Part shown: positions 43,596-57,420 of the stretch, piece after piece
Numbering within the stretch: the stretch's first letter is position 1
How the letters are laid out: each line of letters opens with the position of its first letter
Assembly: GCA_016806645.1 (NCBI GenBank)
Contig: JACSYO010000503.1
Location: 2,992,501-3,056,500 of the forward strand
DNA from: Ophiodon elongatus
Lineage: Eukaryota > Chordata > Actinopteri > Perciformes > Hexagrammidae
Length of the DNA: 64,000 bases
Direction of reading: 5' to 3'
Made by a program: the position numbers and the translations under genes
Notes under the pieces: model-generated
Told to the model about the DNA's origin: nothing
What the model saw: only the letters and a program-made list of their open reading frames with translations
Database searches by the model: none

Positions 43596-44146
43596 AAAAA
43601 CGGCTTTTTGAAAAACAAAAGGAGCTCCTCGAGAGAACAGTTCAAAGAGACGGAGGTGTTTGCGAGGAGCCGTATCTCATGAAAGAAGCCCGATGCCTAA
43701 AGTGCAAACATACAGTATGTGCTGTCAGAAAAACACTTTATTCTAAAGCATGAAAGGATTACGTGAAGGAGGTGAGACGAGAGAGAGAGACAGACAGAGG
43801 TTTGACATTGAAAGAGAGCGATGGGGGATAAAACACTGTCCCCTGCTCACACGAGGGTCCTGTTCCCAGGCGACACAACGGAGCGCCCTAATCTCAACTT
43901 TTTTGGCAAAAAGACAAGAAACGATTTTTCCAAAATGTCACCTCGTTAATTTATTGACACAACACGGAGCTGTCGGCCGAAGCAGACTGATACTTTATTC
44001 GCACGCTCTCTAACAAACGGCCTATTTTTGCGGTTTATGTATTAGTTTATGGCGAAAAGTTCTTTCTCTTGATTTGAGCAGGAACAGAATACTACCTCCA
44101 CTTAAACAAGTGAAAATATGCGTGAACAGATTAAATACAAGCACAG

Positions 44147-44652
<506 letters not shown>

Positions 44653-44656
<4 letters not shown>

Positions 44657-44855
44657 CTTTATTAATCCCGCAAGGGGACATTTTTCTGCTACAGCAGCAT
44701 TTTTACATACAGGTTAGAACAATATATACAACAAATAGAATAGAATAATAATCAGAAAATATTTTAAAAAAAATGCACAATATGTACAACAAATAGAATA
44801 TTAAATTAAATTAACTAACAAAACAAAACAGTAGCGCAATATGTAGCTAACAAAC
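44653..44855 (-). mobile_element. LINE 3' UTR of the same family
   Basis: Closely similar to 30236-30412: the minus strand shares TGTCCCCTTGC followed by GGATTAATAAAGTATCTATC. Here only the 3' UTR is left and the (TATC)n tail has expanded to about 500 bases. Confidence 0.75.
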
Positions 44856-44896
44856 AAACAAAGGTGCTATAGTTGAGAGGTTGATTTGGCCAGAGG

Positions 44897-45064
44897 TGAT
44901 TTATTATAAAGTAACAGTGATTTATTATAAAGAAACAGTGATTTATTATAAAGTAACAGTGATTTATTATAAAGAAACAGTGATTTATTATAAAGAAACA
45001 GTGATTTATTATAAAGAAACAGTGATTTATTATAAAGTAACAGTGATTTATTATAAAGAAACAG
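44897..45064. repeat. 21-bp minisatellite, eight copies
   Basis: The unit is GTGATTTATTATAAAGAAAC plus a, alternating with a variant that has aagtaaca. The unit length is a multiple of three, so both strands stay open and give repeated VIYYKET or LLLYNKS peptides, which I do not regard as proteins. Confidence 0.95.
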
Positions 45065-45384
45065 CATCACTATTATTACTCGTGCTCCATCAGTGGTAAA
45101 CATTACTGCAGTGCTCTGATTAAACCCGGTATCAGCCAATAAAGATTACCAAAGCAGGTCGCCTTTATCTTTTCAATTTAAGATCTGCTCTGCTAAGTGG
45201 AGGCGTTACTATGCAATAAAAAATATAATTAATTAACTAATTTCTCATCTCTTTTGAAGGTCTTATTATAATTGGTCTAATCCACGCAGCAGACACCATC
45301 AAATGTGAGAATCTTGATTACGTTACATGGATTCAAGCTTTTCAAAATAAACTTCCGTCTTCACAGGAAACAACTTTGTTAGTT

Positions 45385-45510
45385 TTAGGCGACTAAACTA
45401 CTCGGTAAGGTTTCGGAACATATCCTGGGTTTTGGGTTAAAATAACTTTGGATGTTACGTGACACGGATAAGTCATGGTTGTGGTTGAAATAACTACGGA
45501 GGTTACAAAC
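45385..45510. repeat. Probable interspersed repeat (GGTTAAAATAACT words)
   Basis: Shares gggttaaaataac and acggaggttac-like words with 58680-58800. Likely a dispersed fish repeat. Confidence 0.4.
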
Positions 45511-46645
45511 GTTGTCGCTCCACCCTGAGCTCCTCCCTCTGTGGCGTTTGTCTTTGATTTCGTGGTACATGAGGAAATACAGTGTATTACTTTCCATAGG
45601 TACGAACAGTGTGTGTGAGGACAGCCTTTAAAACACAACCGTAACACAACTCACTGAGCGAGTGTTTCTCTACCACAGATTTAATATCACTGCACTGTGG
45701 CCTGCCGTGGATTACTGCTTCATTATTTATCCTCCCAAATAACCAAGTGCAGCGTCGAGCTGAGTCAAACCAAACAGGTGAACGGGGCCAACGTGTGACT
45801 CACTGCACTCGTGTTCGTGCTGGGCAGCTTTACAGATTCGTAATAACTGAAATATGCCAAGTTTGGGCTTTGCACATACTGTTACACACAGAGGTAACGC
45901 TTGCATGTATGTTTTTGGTACTGAGAGGGTTAGGAAACAGAGAATACACCCTTTTCTCATGTGCCAACCCCCGGTGCGAGGGACGGCCAGATCTGTCTGA
46001 TGCGTGACCATTTAGGAAAAAAATAAATTACAAGCACAAGAAGTAGCCAGTTGGAGAGGAGGCCTAAAGAAGCCGGCCATCTGGGGAAGAGCCAGCAGTT
46101 GTGGAAAAGACTTGTGTAAGGGATTTGCTAGAAAAAGGAGAGGGGTTGCCATGTTTCCTCTCAAGATGTCCGACCATGTCCCTCGATTGTATTTCCAGGT
46201 GGCACATTTTTACATTTTTTACATTTGCAGAAAATGAAGAGGCTGAAAGAGAAGCTTACAACTTATTATTAACATCAAGTTAATTAAGACATTAAGATGC
46301 CTTGTGAAAGATAGAAAGTAAAGATTTGTTTTTCATTTGTATTGTGGTCCGACCACGGAAAGACTCGGGAGAGAACACGGCCAGAGCCAGAGCATGCAAC
46401 ACAACCAGAGAGGGTTGTCTCTGCTGGGTCGTTGTGTTTCAGAGTCAACACGTTGTGTTTCTTACACCGGGCGTAAGGGGCCGTGTCCACCAAAGTGGGT
46501 TTTTCCCCCCCAGTTGAAAACCCCGTTGAAGGCGCAGCGTTATTTGAGATGAGCCGCTTTGGTTGCGTTTGGTTGCTATGATTCAGAATATACGCAGAAG
46601 TAAAAAATGTTGGCACAGAGTAGAGTACTTGGTCTGGTTGAAGCA

Positions 46646-46647
46646 TG

Positions 46648-46693
<46 letters not shown>

Positions 46694-46723
46694 AAGAGAC
46701 ACAGAGAGAGAGAGACAGAAAGA

Positions 46724-46756
<33 letters not shown>

Positions 46757-46820
46757 AGACAAAGAGAGAGAGAGAGAGACAGAGAGAGAGAGAGACACAG
46801 AGAGAGAGAGAGAGAGGACG
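46646..46820. repeat. (GA)n microsatellite with GACA units
   Basis: About 175 bases of purine-rich GAGA with periodic acaaag and acacag. Confidence 0.95.
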
Positions 46821-46999
46821 GACCCAGCGAGTACCATCGTTTGGTCCAGTGCTTCAGATATGAATATATGAAGTCAGACAGTACAAACAATAAATCAGTA
46901 GCATAACAGACATAATGAAATCACAACATACTCATAACAAAGCACATTTAATCACGTCTTTGTGAAAAAAAAAAGCAACGTTTTTCAACTCTCGGCAAA

Positions 47000-48450
47000 C
47001 GTGAATACGTTGCAATTCTTCTTCTTTTTTTTTTTTAAATGCGACCTCAAGCGTTTGTGGCGGCCCGCGCCGCTAACGCAGCTTCAGAGAGAGCTGGGGA
47101 TCGTACAGTTTGTTGTTCTGACTCACGCGTGGTCCTTTTCATCCCAACACAAGTATCTGCTGCTTTTCAACATATTGGACCTGCGATGGTGAACCTCTGA
47201 CTGAATCATCACGGCAGTTTATGTCAGTAAAAAAAAAAAAAAAAACGGTTGTTTTGGCCAAACGGCTGGTAATTAGTCAGTGGAAAAGTCCAGAGTCAGA
47301 GAAATGTGTCGTGTAGCGTAACGTCCAGAGCCGAGAGTCGGTAGTCGCTCAGGCCCCCGGGTAGTTTTTGGCAGAGGTGCCCTCGTTGGCTTGTTGGTTT
47401 GCTCGGCCGAGATGCTGCGTGCCTCTCAGAATGTCTCCGCGAGAGCAGATGTTGAGTGGGCAGTGAATGTGAAGCCCGGTCTCATAAAGCCACACCTCCG
47501 CTCGTGCCAAGTCCACTTGGTTACAAAACAAGGGCAAAAAGCATCAAACCTCAAAGCGAAGCTCGGCGCTGTCGCTCAGCGGTCCAGCTGGAGTCACCAA
47601 ACTGTGGCTTTCTGTGACACTCGGCTGATCCGCACCGCTGAGGAACCGGAGCTGGATGCACGACTTCCACGAAGAAAGGCGTGTGCTCCACATTCATAAA
47701 GCCGTGCGCGCAGACGATTTATATTTTGAACGTGACGTCCGTTTCCCGCGGTTACGCGCACGTGTCCGCGTGCACTTCCTCGATCCCTCCGACACACCTG
47801 GTGGTGTTCACAGGTGTGGACGACGGTCGGGGGTCGTGTCCGCGTTGCTTCTCTGGTTATGTCCTCGGCGGCCGGCGGCCGGCGGCTCCGTGTGCATGCG
47901 AGGAGGCTCATGGTCGTCCGGTGGCAGTGACAAAAAAAATAAATAAATTATGCATATCGCGACAACTACATTGGGAGGAAAAGTGTGAGTGATGTGGCGT
48001 GGGTGGTGCATCAGGAACAAGTCTTTAGAGTTGTTTGGTACACGGGTCGCTCCATTAAACACCCGGTTCCCCTCTACTGCTGTTAAAAGCTTCCTCTGTC
48101 CTGTGACATCACACACACATCACCCTCTGAACATCACTGCTCGCTGCTCAGGGAAAGTGCACATGAAGCAGCACTATATTTAAAACAAAACATATCTCCG
48201 AAACTTCCCCGGAACAGTGAAAACGTTGCCATCGTTATCGTTGCCATGCATGTTGTCAGTTCGGTGTTTTAATACGAAGACAAATGCTCAAAAATAATGA
48301 ATCTCGCTGTTTCAATATGTTTTCATGTCTTTACTGTAAAGGATAATAAGACATCTATATGTCTCTCCCCTGCAGTAGGTTGCGGGCTGTTAGCCATGCT
48401 GGATAAATCAGACTCATCAGACAGCTCGGGTGATGAACACTTCTCAGACT
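47000..48450. other. Gene-free stretch
   Basis: GC-richer part at 47560-47930 has several overlapping open frames on both strands without recognised domains. An A-run lies at 47229-47244. Confidence 0.45.
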
Positions 48451-48484
48451 AATTGCTTGTCACCGGTGTTTCGGCTGAACCGCT

Positions 48485-49715
48485 GACGAAATACAACTTG
48501 GTTCAAAGTAGTTTTACCTCTTAAGCCTCGAAGAAAATTTGACACATTAAACTGCAATATGCATCCTGCCATCACAAGTAGAATCTTATTTATTTTATGG
48601 AGTCATGACGCAAAGAAGTTTTTGTGTTTTGTTTCTTAGTTCACGACAAGTGTTGTTTATATAAAATACAACATCGGGGGAAGTTACAAAAAGAACACTT
48701 ACATGTGGAATTGTTTGTTTTCACCTGGGAAATATTCTCAATTCTGTCTTTTTTTTTTATAGAAAATGATGTGCCACCATGTGAAATGTGTTAAATGTGT
48801 GATATTACATGTAATATTGTTTCGTTTTTACATGTGATGTCTCACATTTCACTCTCAAAAATCACATCACACCATGTGAAATGAATGTGAAATGTGTTAA
48901 ATGTGTGATATTACATGTAATATTGTTGTTTTTACATGTGATTACATGTGCTTATATGAGACATCTCACATGTGAAGTGGTTTTACACATAAACTTGAGA
49001 AATGTGTTTTATAGACTTTCTGTTAGTGAACATGATGACATGTATTTGTGGGCGGAGCATCGGTGAAGGCAGAATATTTCTGGCTGGCTATGAAGTTTTG
49101 TTGGCTTGTGTTTTTTTTAATAATGGATAAAGAAAATACAAGTTTCTCTCAATATGTACAGTCACTCACTCTCTCCGGGACCTGCAAGTGTTACAGGAGA
49201 AAGTTCACATTAGCCCTGTAGCTACGCAGCCAGTAGTCCGCTAGTTAGCTTGCTAACTTCACCATGCTTTCACGCTACACTGGTTACAGAACATAAGCCC
49301 CACAGCGAGCCATCTCTTTCTCTCTAATAGTTTAGCCTATCAGCAACATTTTATCTCTTCTCTGAAGCGCTTTGCCAATATTATAGCTCGCTGAAGCCCC
49401 AAAATCAAAGTTTATCATCTCAAATGTACGCGATATTGATTGATCTGAGGTGAGTTATGTTTGCCTCCAGTCTTTCCTCCAGCTAACACCGTGAGCTAAT
49501 CATGACGCCAGCTTTTAAAGGGTCCACATGTAATAAATACACATCTGCTTTTTCTTTGAAAGCACACTGGTAGATTGCGAATTATACATGAAACTAGCTC
49601 ATTTTAATAATTAAATACATTTAAAATGTTAAATCTTTATAAAGTCAGCAGATTTTGCATTTTGAGTTAAAAAAATGAAACATTTCACCAAGTTTTGACT
49701 CCACAGTCGTTTTAA
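48485..49715 (+). mobile_element. Large interspersed repeat, copy A (with an extra internal segment)
   Basis: 49100-49700 is the near-exact reverse complement of 54290-54870. 48492-48533 matches the rc of 54895-54935. Copy A carries about 560 extra bases (about 48540-49105) absent from copy B. That segment holds a duplicated palindromic motif (see 48775-48960). There is no transposase frame. Confidence 0.85.
48775..48960. repeat. Duplicated ACATGTGA palindromic repeat
   Basis: The segment gtgaaatgtgttaaatgtgtgatattacatgtaatattgtt occurs twice about 110 bases apart (near 48780 and 48889). It contains the palindrome TATTACATGTAATA and several TCACATGTGA-type words in both orientations. Confidence 0.85.
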
Positions 49716-50159
49716 AGTTGTTGCAGATTGATTAACATCCATCTCATGCACAAAAACATTTTTTTAGGCTTACAGCTATAATCAAATATCCCCCCAAAAA
49801 TCAACAATTACAGTGGGTCAGTTGTGCAAAATGAGATCTAGGATATATTCCACGCTTCCATTATTAAGGGCAACAACATGTAGATTTGTATGCTTGGCAG
49901 CACAACTGGCAGACATCTACATCTGCCGTTGGTAAGTCACTGTAGGCGTTTCATTAATTATGCATCTGCATCATAAGCCTTAAAAACGTCTAAAACATCG
50001 ACATGAAGTAGCAACGATTCACAACCAAATATAAATATAAATAAATATATACAATTTGAATTATAAATATCCACATATTGAGTCAGCTGTAACACTATGT
50101 GTACATTATAACTACTTAAAGGTTCGATATTATGATTATAAAGTAGATCTAAGTGCTGT

Positions 50160-50530
50160 ATTAATATTGTGACAGCCCGTATTCAGAAACTGTTCCTTCA
50201 AACGAGCCATTGGAGCTTTCCGAGAGGTTGTGATGTCACTACTCTGAAATACATAAAGACCATTTCACAGTTTTAAACATTCTAAATGTGTCCCAGTTTA
50301 TTTCCAGTTGCAGAGTCTGTGAGTGACATCGGCTGACAGGAAGTAAACATGGACCCAAGCCGTCGCCTAGCAACGCAATTCCATTGAAATCAAGGTTTTT
50401 TTTCGGACACAATATGGGAAAAATAAAGAGTTTTTAAAAAAAAAATGAAAACATATAAACATGTTCTAGTTGAAACCCAGAATTTGAGTATCAACCTGAA
50501 AATGAGCACGATATGTCGCCTTTAATACGA
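50160..50530. mobile_element. Non-autonomous interspersed repeat (GACAGGAAGTAAACATGG family)
   Basis: Carries the words aacgagccattggagctttc, gtgacatcggctgacaggaa, gtaaacatggacccaagccg and gagcacgatatgtcgccttt. These are the successive landmarks of a common percomorph repeat. Its end resembles the right end of copy B at 54985-55005. Confidence 0.6.
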
Positions 50531-50539
50531 GAGGTCTAT

Positions 50540-51888
50540 GTGGTCGTGCCAAAACATTGCCATTTATAATACATGAAAACATCAATGTAACAATACCCAA
50601 TTTTTTTTTTTTTAATATTTAATACTGTTTACAGTTTAAATATTCAAGTTCATGTGGCAGGGCTGTGCTGAGAGTCTGACCTCTGAACATGTGGATGCTG
50701 AGCAGGTATAACGAACACTGAACTCAGTAGTGGAGCTACTGAACAAATCAAAACGCTGACCTGATGATGGCGGCGTATGAAAACATTTATGGATCGTCAA
50801 CGTGATTATAATTGATCCTCCGGAGACCGTGAGCGTCTGTGCAAAATGTCATGGCAATCCATCGAGTAGTTGTAGAGATATTAGACGGCACGGCTAGAAA
50901 TACACGACTCTTAACTCGATGGATATTCATTAAATACTCTCTATTAAAATGCACATTGCGCAACAATAACCGGGGTCGACACATACAGTGACGCAGGCAC
51001 GACGTCTGCGACCGACGTCGTATTTCAGCCGCATTTGCATTTTCTTCCTCTCCACTTCCAGCCTTGTTAATTTCATCAGTCGAGATGCGTTCGCGAGACT
51101 GCAAACGGCCCCAACTTTGGCATTTTTTGGACTCAGAAGCTTTCGTTCTGTCAGTGAAATGTGAGGCTAGAAGATTAGATAAGACCCGTTGTCTCTTTTC
51201 ATCAGTGTCAAGGGGAAGAAAAAAAAAAACATCCAAACGTATAGATTCTTTGCCTGCTGGCATGGAAGTAATTGGCTTTAGCCCAGTTTTCAGCTGCTTC
51301 TGTGTCTCGTATCATGCTACATGTTACTACGTTGGTTATGTAACCCAGAGACAGTGCATTTGGACTCGCTCAGGGAAGGCTTGAAAATAACAACGACCGG
51401 GGAAGGTAATGTTTTAATGCGTTCGGTGGGCCTTTATCCTTCATCGTGGCTGGTCTGAGTTCACAGTGAACCGGAGCGCCGGTGCTCCCGGACCACGGAC
51501 TCCCATTTATTTCGGTCCTGCCTTGTATTCGCCGTGACAGTCTGTCGTGGTGTAATGTGACTCGATGTGTTGCACATGCAGCTCTGCAAACAGCACCTCG
51601 CACCCTCAGACACAAACATAAACAGAAGCACGCCAACACCTGAAGCTTGGCAAGGGGCGGGAGGAAAGGGGAGGGGGGGGGGGGCTCGAGTTGGGGCTCC
51701 AAGGAGCACATTCATGAAGAATCGGATGAGCAGATGTGTGAGTTTTTTTTTTATTTTGTTGTTCCCACAGAAGAGTGCTGAAGAGCTCGGTGGCAGCGTT
51801 GAAACGAGCACCGTGCGCGTTGTGCTGCACGTATACCGCCGATCCTGACCTGAATATTTATAGTCTATATCGTGTGTTCGTCTGTCTA

Positions 51889-51890
<2 letters not shown>
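50540..51890. other. Gene-free stretch
   Basis: Two open frames (158 codons minus at 51263-50787; 106 codons plus at 51064-51384) overlap antisense. Neither has a recognised domain. A G-run lies at 51672-51683. Confidence 0.45.

Positions 51891-51892
<2 letters not shown>

Positions 51893-51936
<44 letters not shown>
51893..51936. repeat. (GT)n microsatellite
   Basis: GT run of about 44 bases. Confidence 0.95.
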
Positions 51937-51938
<2 letters not shown>

Positions 51939-52284
51939 CGGGAAAGTCAGTGTGGATCTGCGAGCCCTGCAGGGGTGTGAGGCAAGAAGCAGCAAGAGGC
52001 AGAAAATCCCCGCTGCCTTTGGATTAGTGTCAGCGAGCAGGAAGCCAGGCACCGCGCTACATGTGCACTCTCCTAAAGTCACTCCCCGCTGGATTATTTT
52101 ATTTATTTCATGTCACTTTTCATGTCAAGGTTTTGGAAAAAAAAAAAACTTTTTTTTTAATATTGCCTGAAATGATTAGCGATGATTAGCGAAAAGAAAA
52201 GAAAAAAAGGATTTGTTGATGTCATGAGTCATTTGATCAGATTGGTAATTGCTGTAAAATTACAGTGATCTGTGGAAATTGCAG

Positions 52285-52357
<73 letters not shown>
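52285..52357. repeat. (CA)n microsatellite
   Basis: CA run with one catatacac interruption. Confidence 0.95.
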
Positions 52358-52359
<2 letters not shown>

Positions 52360-53108
52360 GCATTCGTCAGGGTTGAAACTTCAAACTTAATCCTGCAAAA
52401 ATAATCGGCACGGGGCCCCGTAGACATTCGTGTCCCGCTGCCGACCGTCCGACTTCTCGTCCTCCAACGGCCCACGCGATAACGTCGCCATGACGACGAA
52501 GAGCGCCTGAACATCTTTAAACAAAGGACAGTCAAAGTCATGTGGGTGATAACACCATCCAAGAAAGAACCCGCTCTGTTGTACCCGGAGAGCATTGAGG
52601 CGTCTTAATGAGGAGACATTAACGGGTGATTTGCTCGCCGGTGCTTTGACGGTGATACTTTTTTAAAGAGCTTGTGACACACATATCAGAAGGAGATTTA
52701 GACGAGAGTATTACCAGAAACACTTCGGCGTCGGGGAGCGTGTTCTCCAGAGAGGGGAGAGCTTAAGTGCAAACTGTCATAATCATGCAGTTTTAGTTAA
52801 AGAGGGGCGAAGGGTGAGCTGACAGTTTTCTACCTGTGGCAGAACAAGAAGGTGGCGAGCTGAATGACGAGCTGCTGAGATGTCAGTCCTCAGAGCATGA
52901 GCTTGTAGTGAGGCGCCGTTGACTAAGACGGGCCTTATTGCACCCGCACATCTGGATGGGAAAGTATTCTTTTCCCTCCTTAAGGCGACATTCTTGATGT
53001 TTGAGACGTTGGTGTCTCCATATGTCCACATCTTATATCGTTAGAGCGCCAATTACCACCTTGTTGCCACAGGAACACGGTTATACAAGATCGAAAAAAC
53101 CAAAACAC

Positions 53109-53109
<1 letters not shown>

Positions 53110-53182
<73 letters not shown>

Positions 53183-53345
53183 AGCAATATTTATGTTTTA
53201 TATATATTTATATATATTTATTATATATATATATATAAAGAAAACAGCAATAGTTATATTTTATATATATTTATTTATTATATATGTATTATATATATTT
53301 ATATTTATTATATATATATATACATTTATTATATATATAATAATA
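53110..53345. repeat. (TA)n and TATTTATTA microsatellite
   Basis: Begins with about 68 bases of uninterrupted TA (53111-53179), followed by A/T repeats with aacagcaatatttat repeated three times (about 53180, 53245 and 53350). Confidence 0.95.
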
Positions 53346-53444
53346 CCAGCAATATTTATTATGCAAAAAAAAGATAAAATTTCTTTTGTAGAGCAATTCT
53401 ATCAAGGAGAGGAAGTTGTTAACTAGACGACATCACATTAAACA

Positions 53445-53470
53445 TCACACACACACACACACACACACAC
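53445..53470. repeat. (CA)n microsatellite
   Basis: Short CA run. Confidence 0.9.
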
Positions 53471-54244
53471 TGCTCGGAGATTAATAAGACCCGTGAGGTA
53501 TAAAAACACATTTGTCCTTTAACTGCCCGGTAGAAAAGATCTGCCACCTCAGAGGTCGCAGGAGGCCGCGGGGTTGATGTGCGGGCGCGTCGTGTGCCAG
53601 CGATAACGATAACGAGCAATGAGAAGGTGTTAAGTCTCGTTTCCCCGACTCGATCCAAAGTCCTCACCTACCCCCCCCCCCCACACCCTCCACACCCCCC
53701 ACCCGTCGAGGAGTTCATTCCACTCTGACGTAGTGTCACGACTTAAAACTAAAGCTGTGCGTAGGTGACGTTCTGTTGGATGACTCTCAGTCATTGAGAA
53801 GCCAGATGCATGAGCCTGATGTCCGCTCGCATGCAGCCGTGAATACAGATGTGGTAGACTTAAGGCCAAAAAAAAAGGCAAAAAAAGTAGCACAATTTCA
53901 TCCGCCTGTCTGCAGCGTGTCTGCAGAGGTCGTCCTCTTCCCCTGACATGATGCTCCGCTGGGGTTATTTATAGCAGCAATATTGCCATCAATTTATCAC
54001 TCATGTGCCAGTGTGGGCAGAGCTACCTTAATGGTCACCATCAAAATGTCAGAAAGCTGATAAAGAAAAGTCGGCCCACAGACACCGAGTTTGTTCATAC
54101 AGACAATCTTGTAAATGTCTCTGTAAGAACATTTTTACTTGCTTCATGTTTAATCTCTTTTTTTTTTATTACTAATCTGGTATTTTCACTTCCATCATCA
54201 GTCGAAGTGGCATTTTCTGAAAACTGGTCTTTTTCGGGAGGGGG

Positions 54245-55005
54245 TGCTTAAAGAGACAGGCACTGAAACAGAGGGTGGACTCAGGTAACTTGGTGAAATG
54301 TTTTATTTTTTTAACTCAAAATGCAAAATCTGCTGACTTTTTAAAGATTTAACATTTTAAATTTAAAAGAAGTTCAAACCAAAAATAATTAGCTATAGTT
54401 TCATGTATAATTTGCAATCTACTAGTATGCTTTCAAAGAAAGCAGATGTGTATTTATTACATGTGGACCCTTTAAAAGCTGGCGTCATGATTAGCTCACG
54501 GTGTTAGCTGGAGGAAAGACTGGAGGCAAACATAACTCACCTCAGATCAATCAATATCGCGTACATTTGAGATGATAAACTTTGATTTTGGGGCTTCAGC
54601 GAGCTATAATATTGGCAAAGCGCTTCAGAGAAGAGATAAAATGTTGCTGATAGGCTAAACTATTAGAGAGAAAGAGATGGCTCGCTGTGGGGCTTATGTT
54701 CTGTAACCAGTGTAGCGTGAAAGCATGGTGAAGTTAGCAAGCTAACTAGCGGACTACTGGCTGCGTAGCTACAGGGCTAATGTGAACTTTCTCCTGTAAC
54801 ACTTGCAGGTCCCAGAGAGAGTGAGTGACTGTACATATTGAGAGAAACTTGTATTTTCTTTATCCACTATTAAAAAAAACACACGCTCAAAGTTTAAGAG
54901 GTAAAACTACTTTGAACCAAGTTGTATTTCGTCAGAGGTTCTAGTTTAAACCAAAAATAAAAATACGAACCCCAAAAAATGTGCATGATCTGTCCCCTTT
55001 AAGGG
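54245..55005 (-). mobile_element. Large interspersed repeat, copy B (inverted relative to copy A)
   Basis: Inverted partner of 48485-49715 with very high identity over about 600 bases. It is flanked by gcttaaagagacaggcactg on the left and gatctgtcccctttaa on the right. These look like the ends of a fish non-autonomous element that I recognise from its words. Confidence 0.85.
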
Positions 55006-55009
55006 GGAA

Positions 55010-56900
55010 CAACAACAGACCTATATGAATCTAAAAGGGGGTTCCGAGATCTGGTGTTTGTTGCAGGAACAGTAAAGGGAAGAAATGAGGTGAACTAACC
55101 GTTGAGTCATTTGGATTTATTAACTCTTATCAACCCCCTGCAGTTATGTTGATATCACTCCGAGCTCCGGGGCTGTAAAACTCTTCCCACGTGAAGCATC
55201 GTACCTGCAGGTTCTGTCTGCTCCGGTCTCAACTGGACGCTTTTTCTGCAAACACCATAATGATTTTATAATGATTTCAAATCCAATCTGACGTAAAACA
55301 GCTCCGGGGCCTTTTAGCCTGTGAGTAGCGACGGCTCCTGGGTGGCAGATTGTTTTGTAGCTCTGAACAGGTTTAACGCGATGCTCTTGGCTTCGCCTGG
55401 AGGAGGCGGTGCCCCCAAAGTGACAGAAGGGGGGAGGGGGGAGATGAATGGAGCTCTGCATGGCACTTAAAACAGTCCCGCCTCCTGCCGGGCGACAGAA
55501 GTGAAAGGTGTGCACGCGGCTGACGGGCCACGTACATGACTTGCAAATAGTTTCAACAAATTAAGTGCTTTTACTTCTGCATTGTCTGCATGCTGAGCCT
55601 CTCCATCCGTTTCTGGTATTTTCCAGGAGTTATTCACAAGAGGCTTGAGGTTTTGGGATGTCCAACATTGACTGTCAGAAGAGCCCCGAGGAGACCTTTC
55701 CAGATAGTCCTCCTTTATCACGGGGTCGGCTCTAATGAGAAAAACTGCCCCCTAGATTGGGGGTGGACTTCTCATCGCTCAAGATTATTCTGTTTTTTGG
55801 GAGAAATGCAAGAGTAAACTCTCCTTAAGGTTTTTCTCTCTCTCTCTCTCTCTGAGTATGAAGAAAAAAAAGTGAAATTTGAAAACGTCGTTGAACGAGG
55901 TGTTTCAGAGACGTTTCCTATCGCTGTGTGAATGTTGTATGGAGGATTAGATCGTCCTGATGGGCTCCTGTCATTGGTGTGTGAACGGGTGTGAATGCGT
56001 GAATGATGGCAAGTAGTGTGAAAGCACTTTGAGTGGTCGGAAGACTAGAAAAGCTCCGTACACCTGCCACTTGCTTAACCCTCTGGGGTCTGAGGGCATT
56101 TTCCAGATTTGTACATATTTTCTTAAATTCACCTTTAAAGGTACTTGCATATGAGACATACCCATGTGTTGTATATGATGATTTGCAGGGAGTGTTTACC
56201 GTCAGTGAGTAACTCAGACTAGCTACATCTTTCGCTCCGTTAGTCCGACATTGTTCATTTTAATACATTTTCTTTGTTTAGAAACAGGTGTTATTTCGTT
56301 TTAAATTCACCAATTAAGAGTTATTTCTGTAAATGGACTTACAAATTGCACATATGCATTGATGTGATCCATGCTTGTCGTAGCTTTGTTGCAATTTTTA
56401 GCGATATAGCGATAAAGAAAGATGATGTCCGGACAGTCCTCGTTCCCCCCGAATCACTACAACAAAGCTAACGAGTGAAAAGTCACCACAGTAGTCACAT
56501 TTATGGGAAATACGCCGGGTTGAAATTAACCTGGAATCATCCTTTTAAGGTAAAGTCAGGATTAAACAAATGAAAGCCTCTAAGGTTCAGGAAATATCAC
56601 AGTTATGTTTGATAAAGATTCTAATATGAATTGCATGTCTGTGACAGTTCTCCTGCATGAGAGCAGCTCGACCTCCACGACCTGCACAGAGAGCACGCTG
56701 CTTCCTGCCTTGATGACCATTTTAATACACTTTCTTAGTTACTAAAAAGGGATATTATCACACAGGACAATTCATTCTGGTGATATGGAAGTGGTGGGGG
56801 ACGTCAGACCTCGCTCTTTCTTCAGTAAACTCATTCCAGCAAAGGTCCTGGCGCAGCGAGATGACTCGCTCTAATATTCCAGCCCCTCGTTAGACAGAAA
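55010..56900. other. Gene-free stretch
   Basis: Contains a (TC)n at 55838-55852. No exon or internal pair of repeats was recognised. Confidence 0.45.
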
Positions 56901-57420
56901 TTAAGCTTAATTTGTTCCCGTAATATAAAATCTGCATAAAATATGACATGATGTAATGGCCCTGTGCCGCGTTAAACTGCATCCACAAAGGAGGTGCTTT
57001 TATGTTGACACACAGACCTGCGCTCTACTGTCAACAACCTTCTTTGTTTTATTTACCTGAGAATGAAATAAGTGTGAGGCGATAGACACTGTAATCTCTC
57101 GTGAGATTCACCTCATGGCTGCACTTCAGTAAATGTATCTCCAACACTGTACATTCTGTGTTTATACCGACTTGAATATTGCATTCTATATTTGTCCTCT
57201 CATCATTACAGGTACAGGGTGTTATAATGTAAACAACCACAGGTTTAGCTCTTAAGTCTTAATAAGGGAATTAGATATAAAAAGAAAACACTCAGAATGT
57301 TTCTTGTAATTGCCTTGTGCCTGCTGCAGCTCTGATTGCATACATAATGTCTCCAACTCCTGGGAGACTTTGTGGAAATCCTCAAATTATCGAGGTGGAG
57401 AATTATACAAGAACAGCTGC
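56900..57420. promoter_or_regulatory. Candidate conserved non-coding element
   Basis: Low-repeat, complex AT-rich sequence flanked by simple repeats, with words such as acatgatgtaatggccctgt and aattgccttgtgcctgctgc. No open frame of note. Compositional evidence only. Confidence 0.25.
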
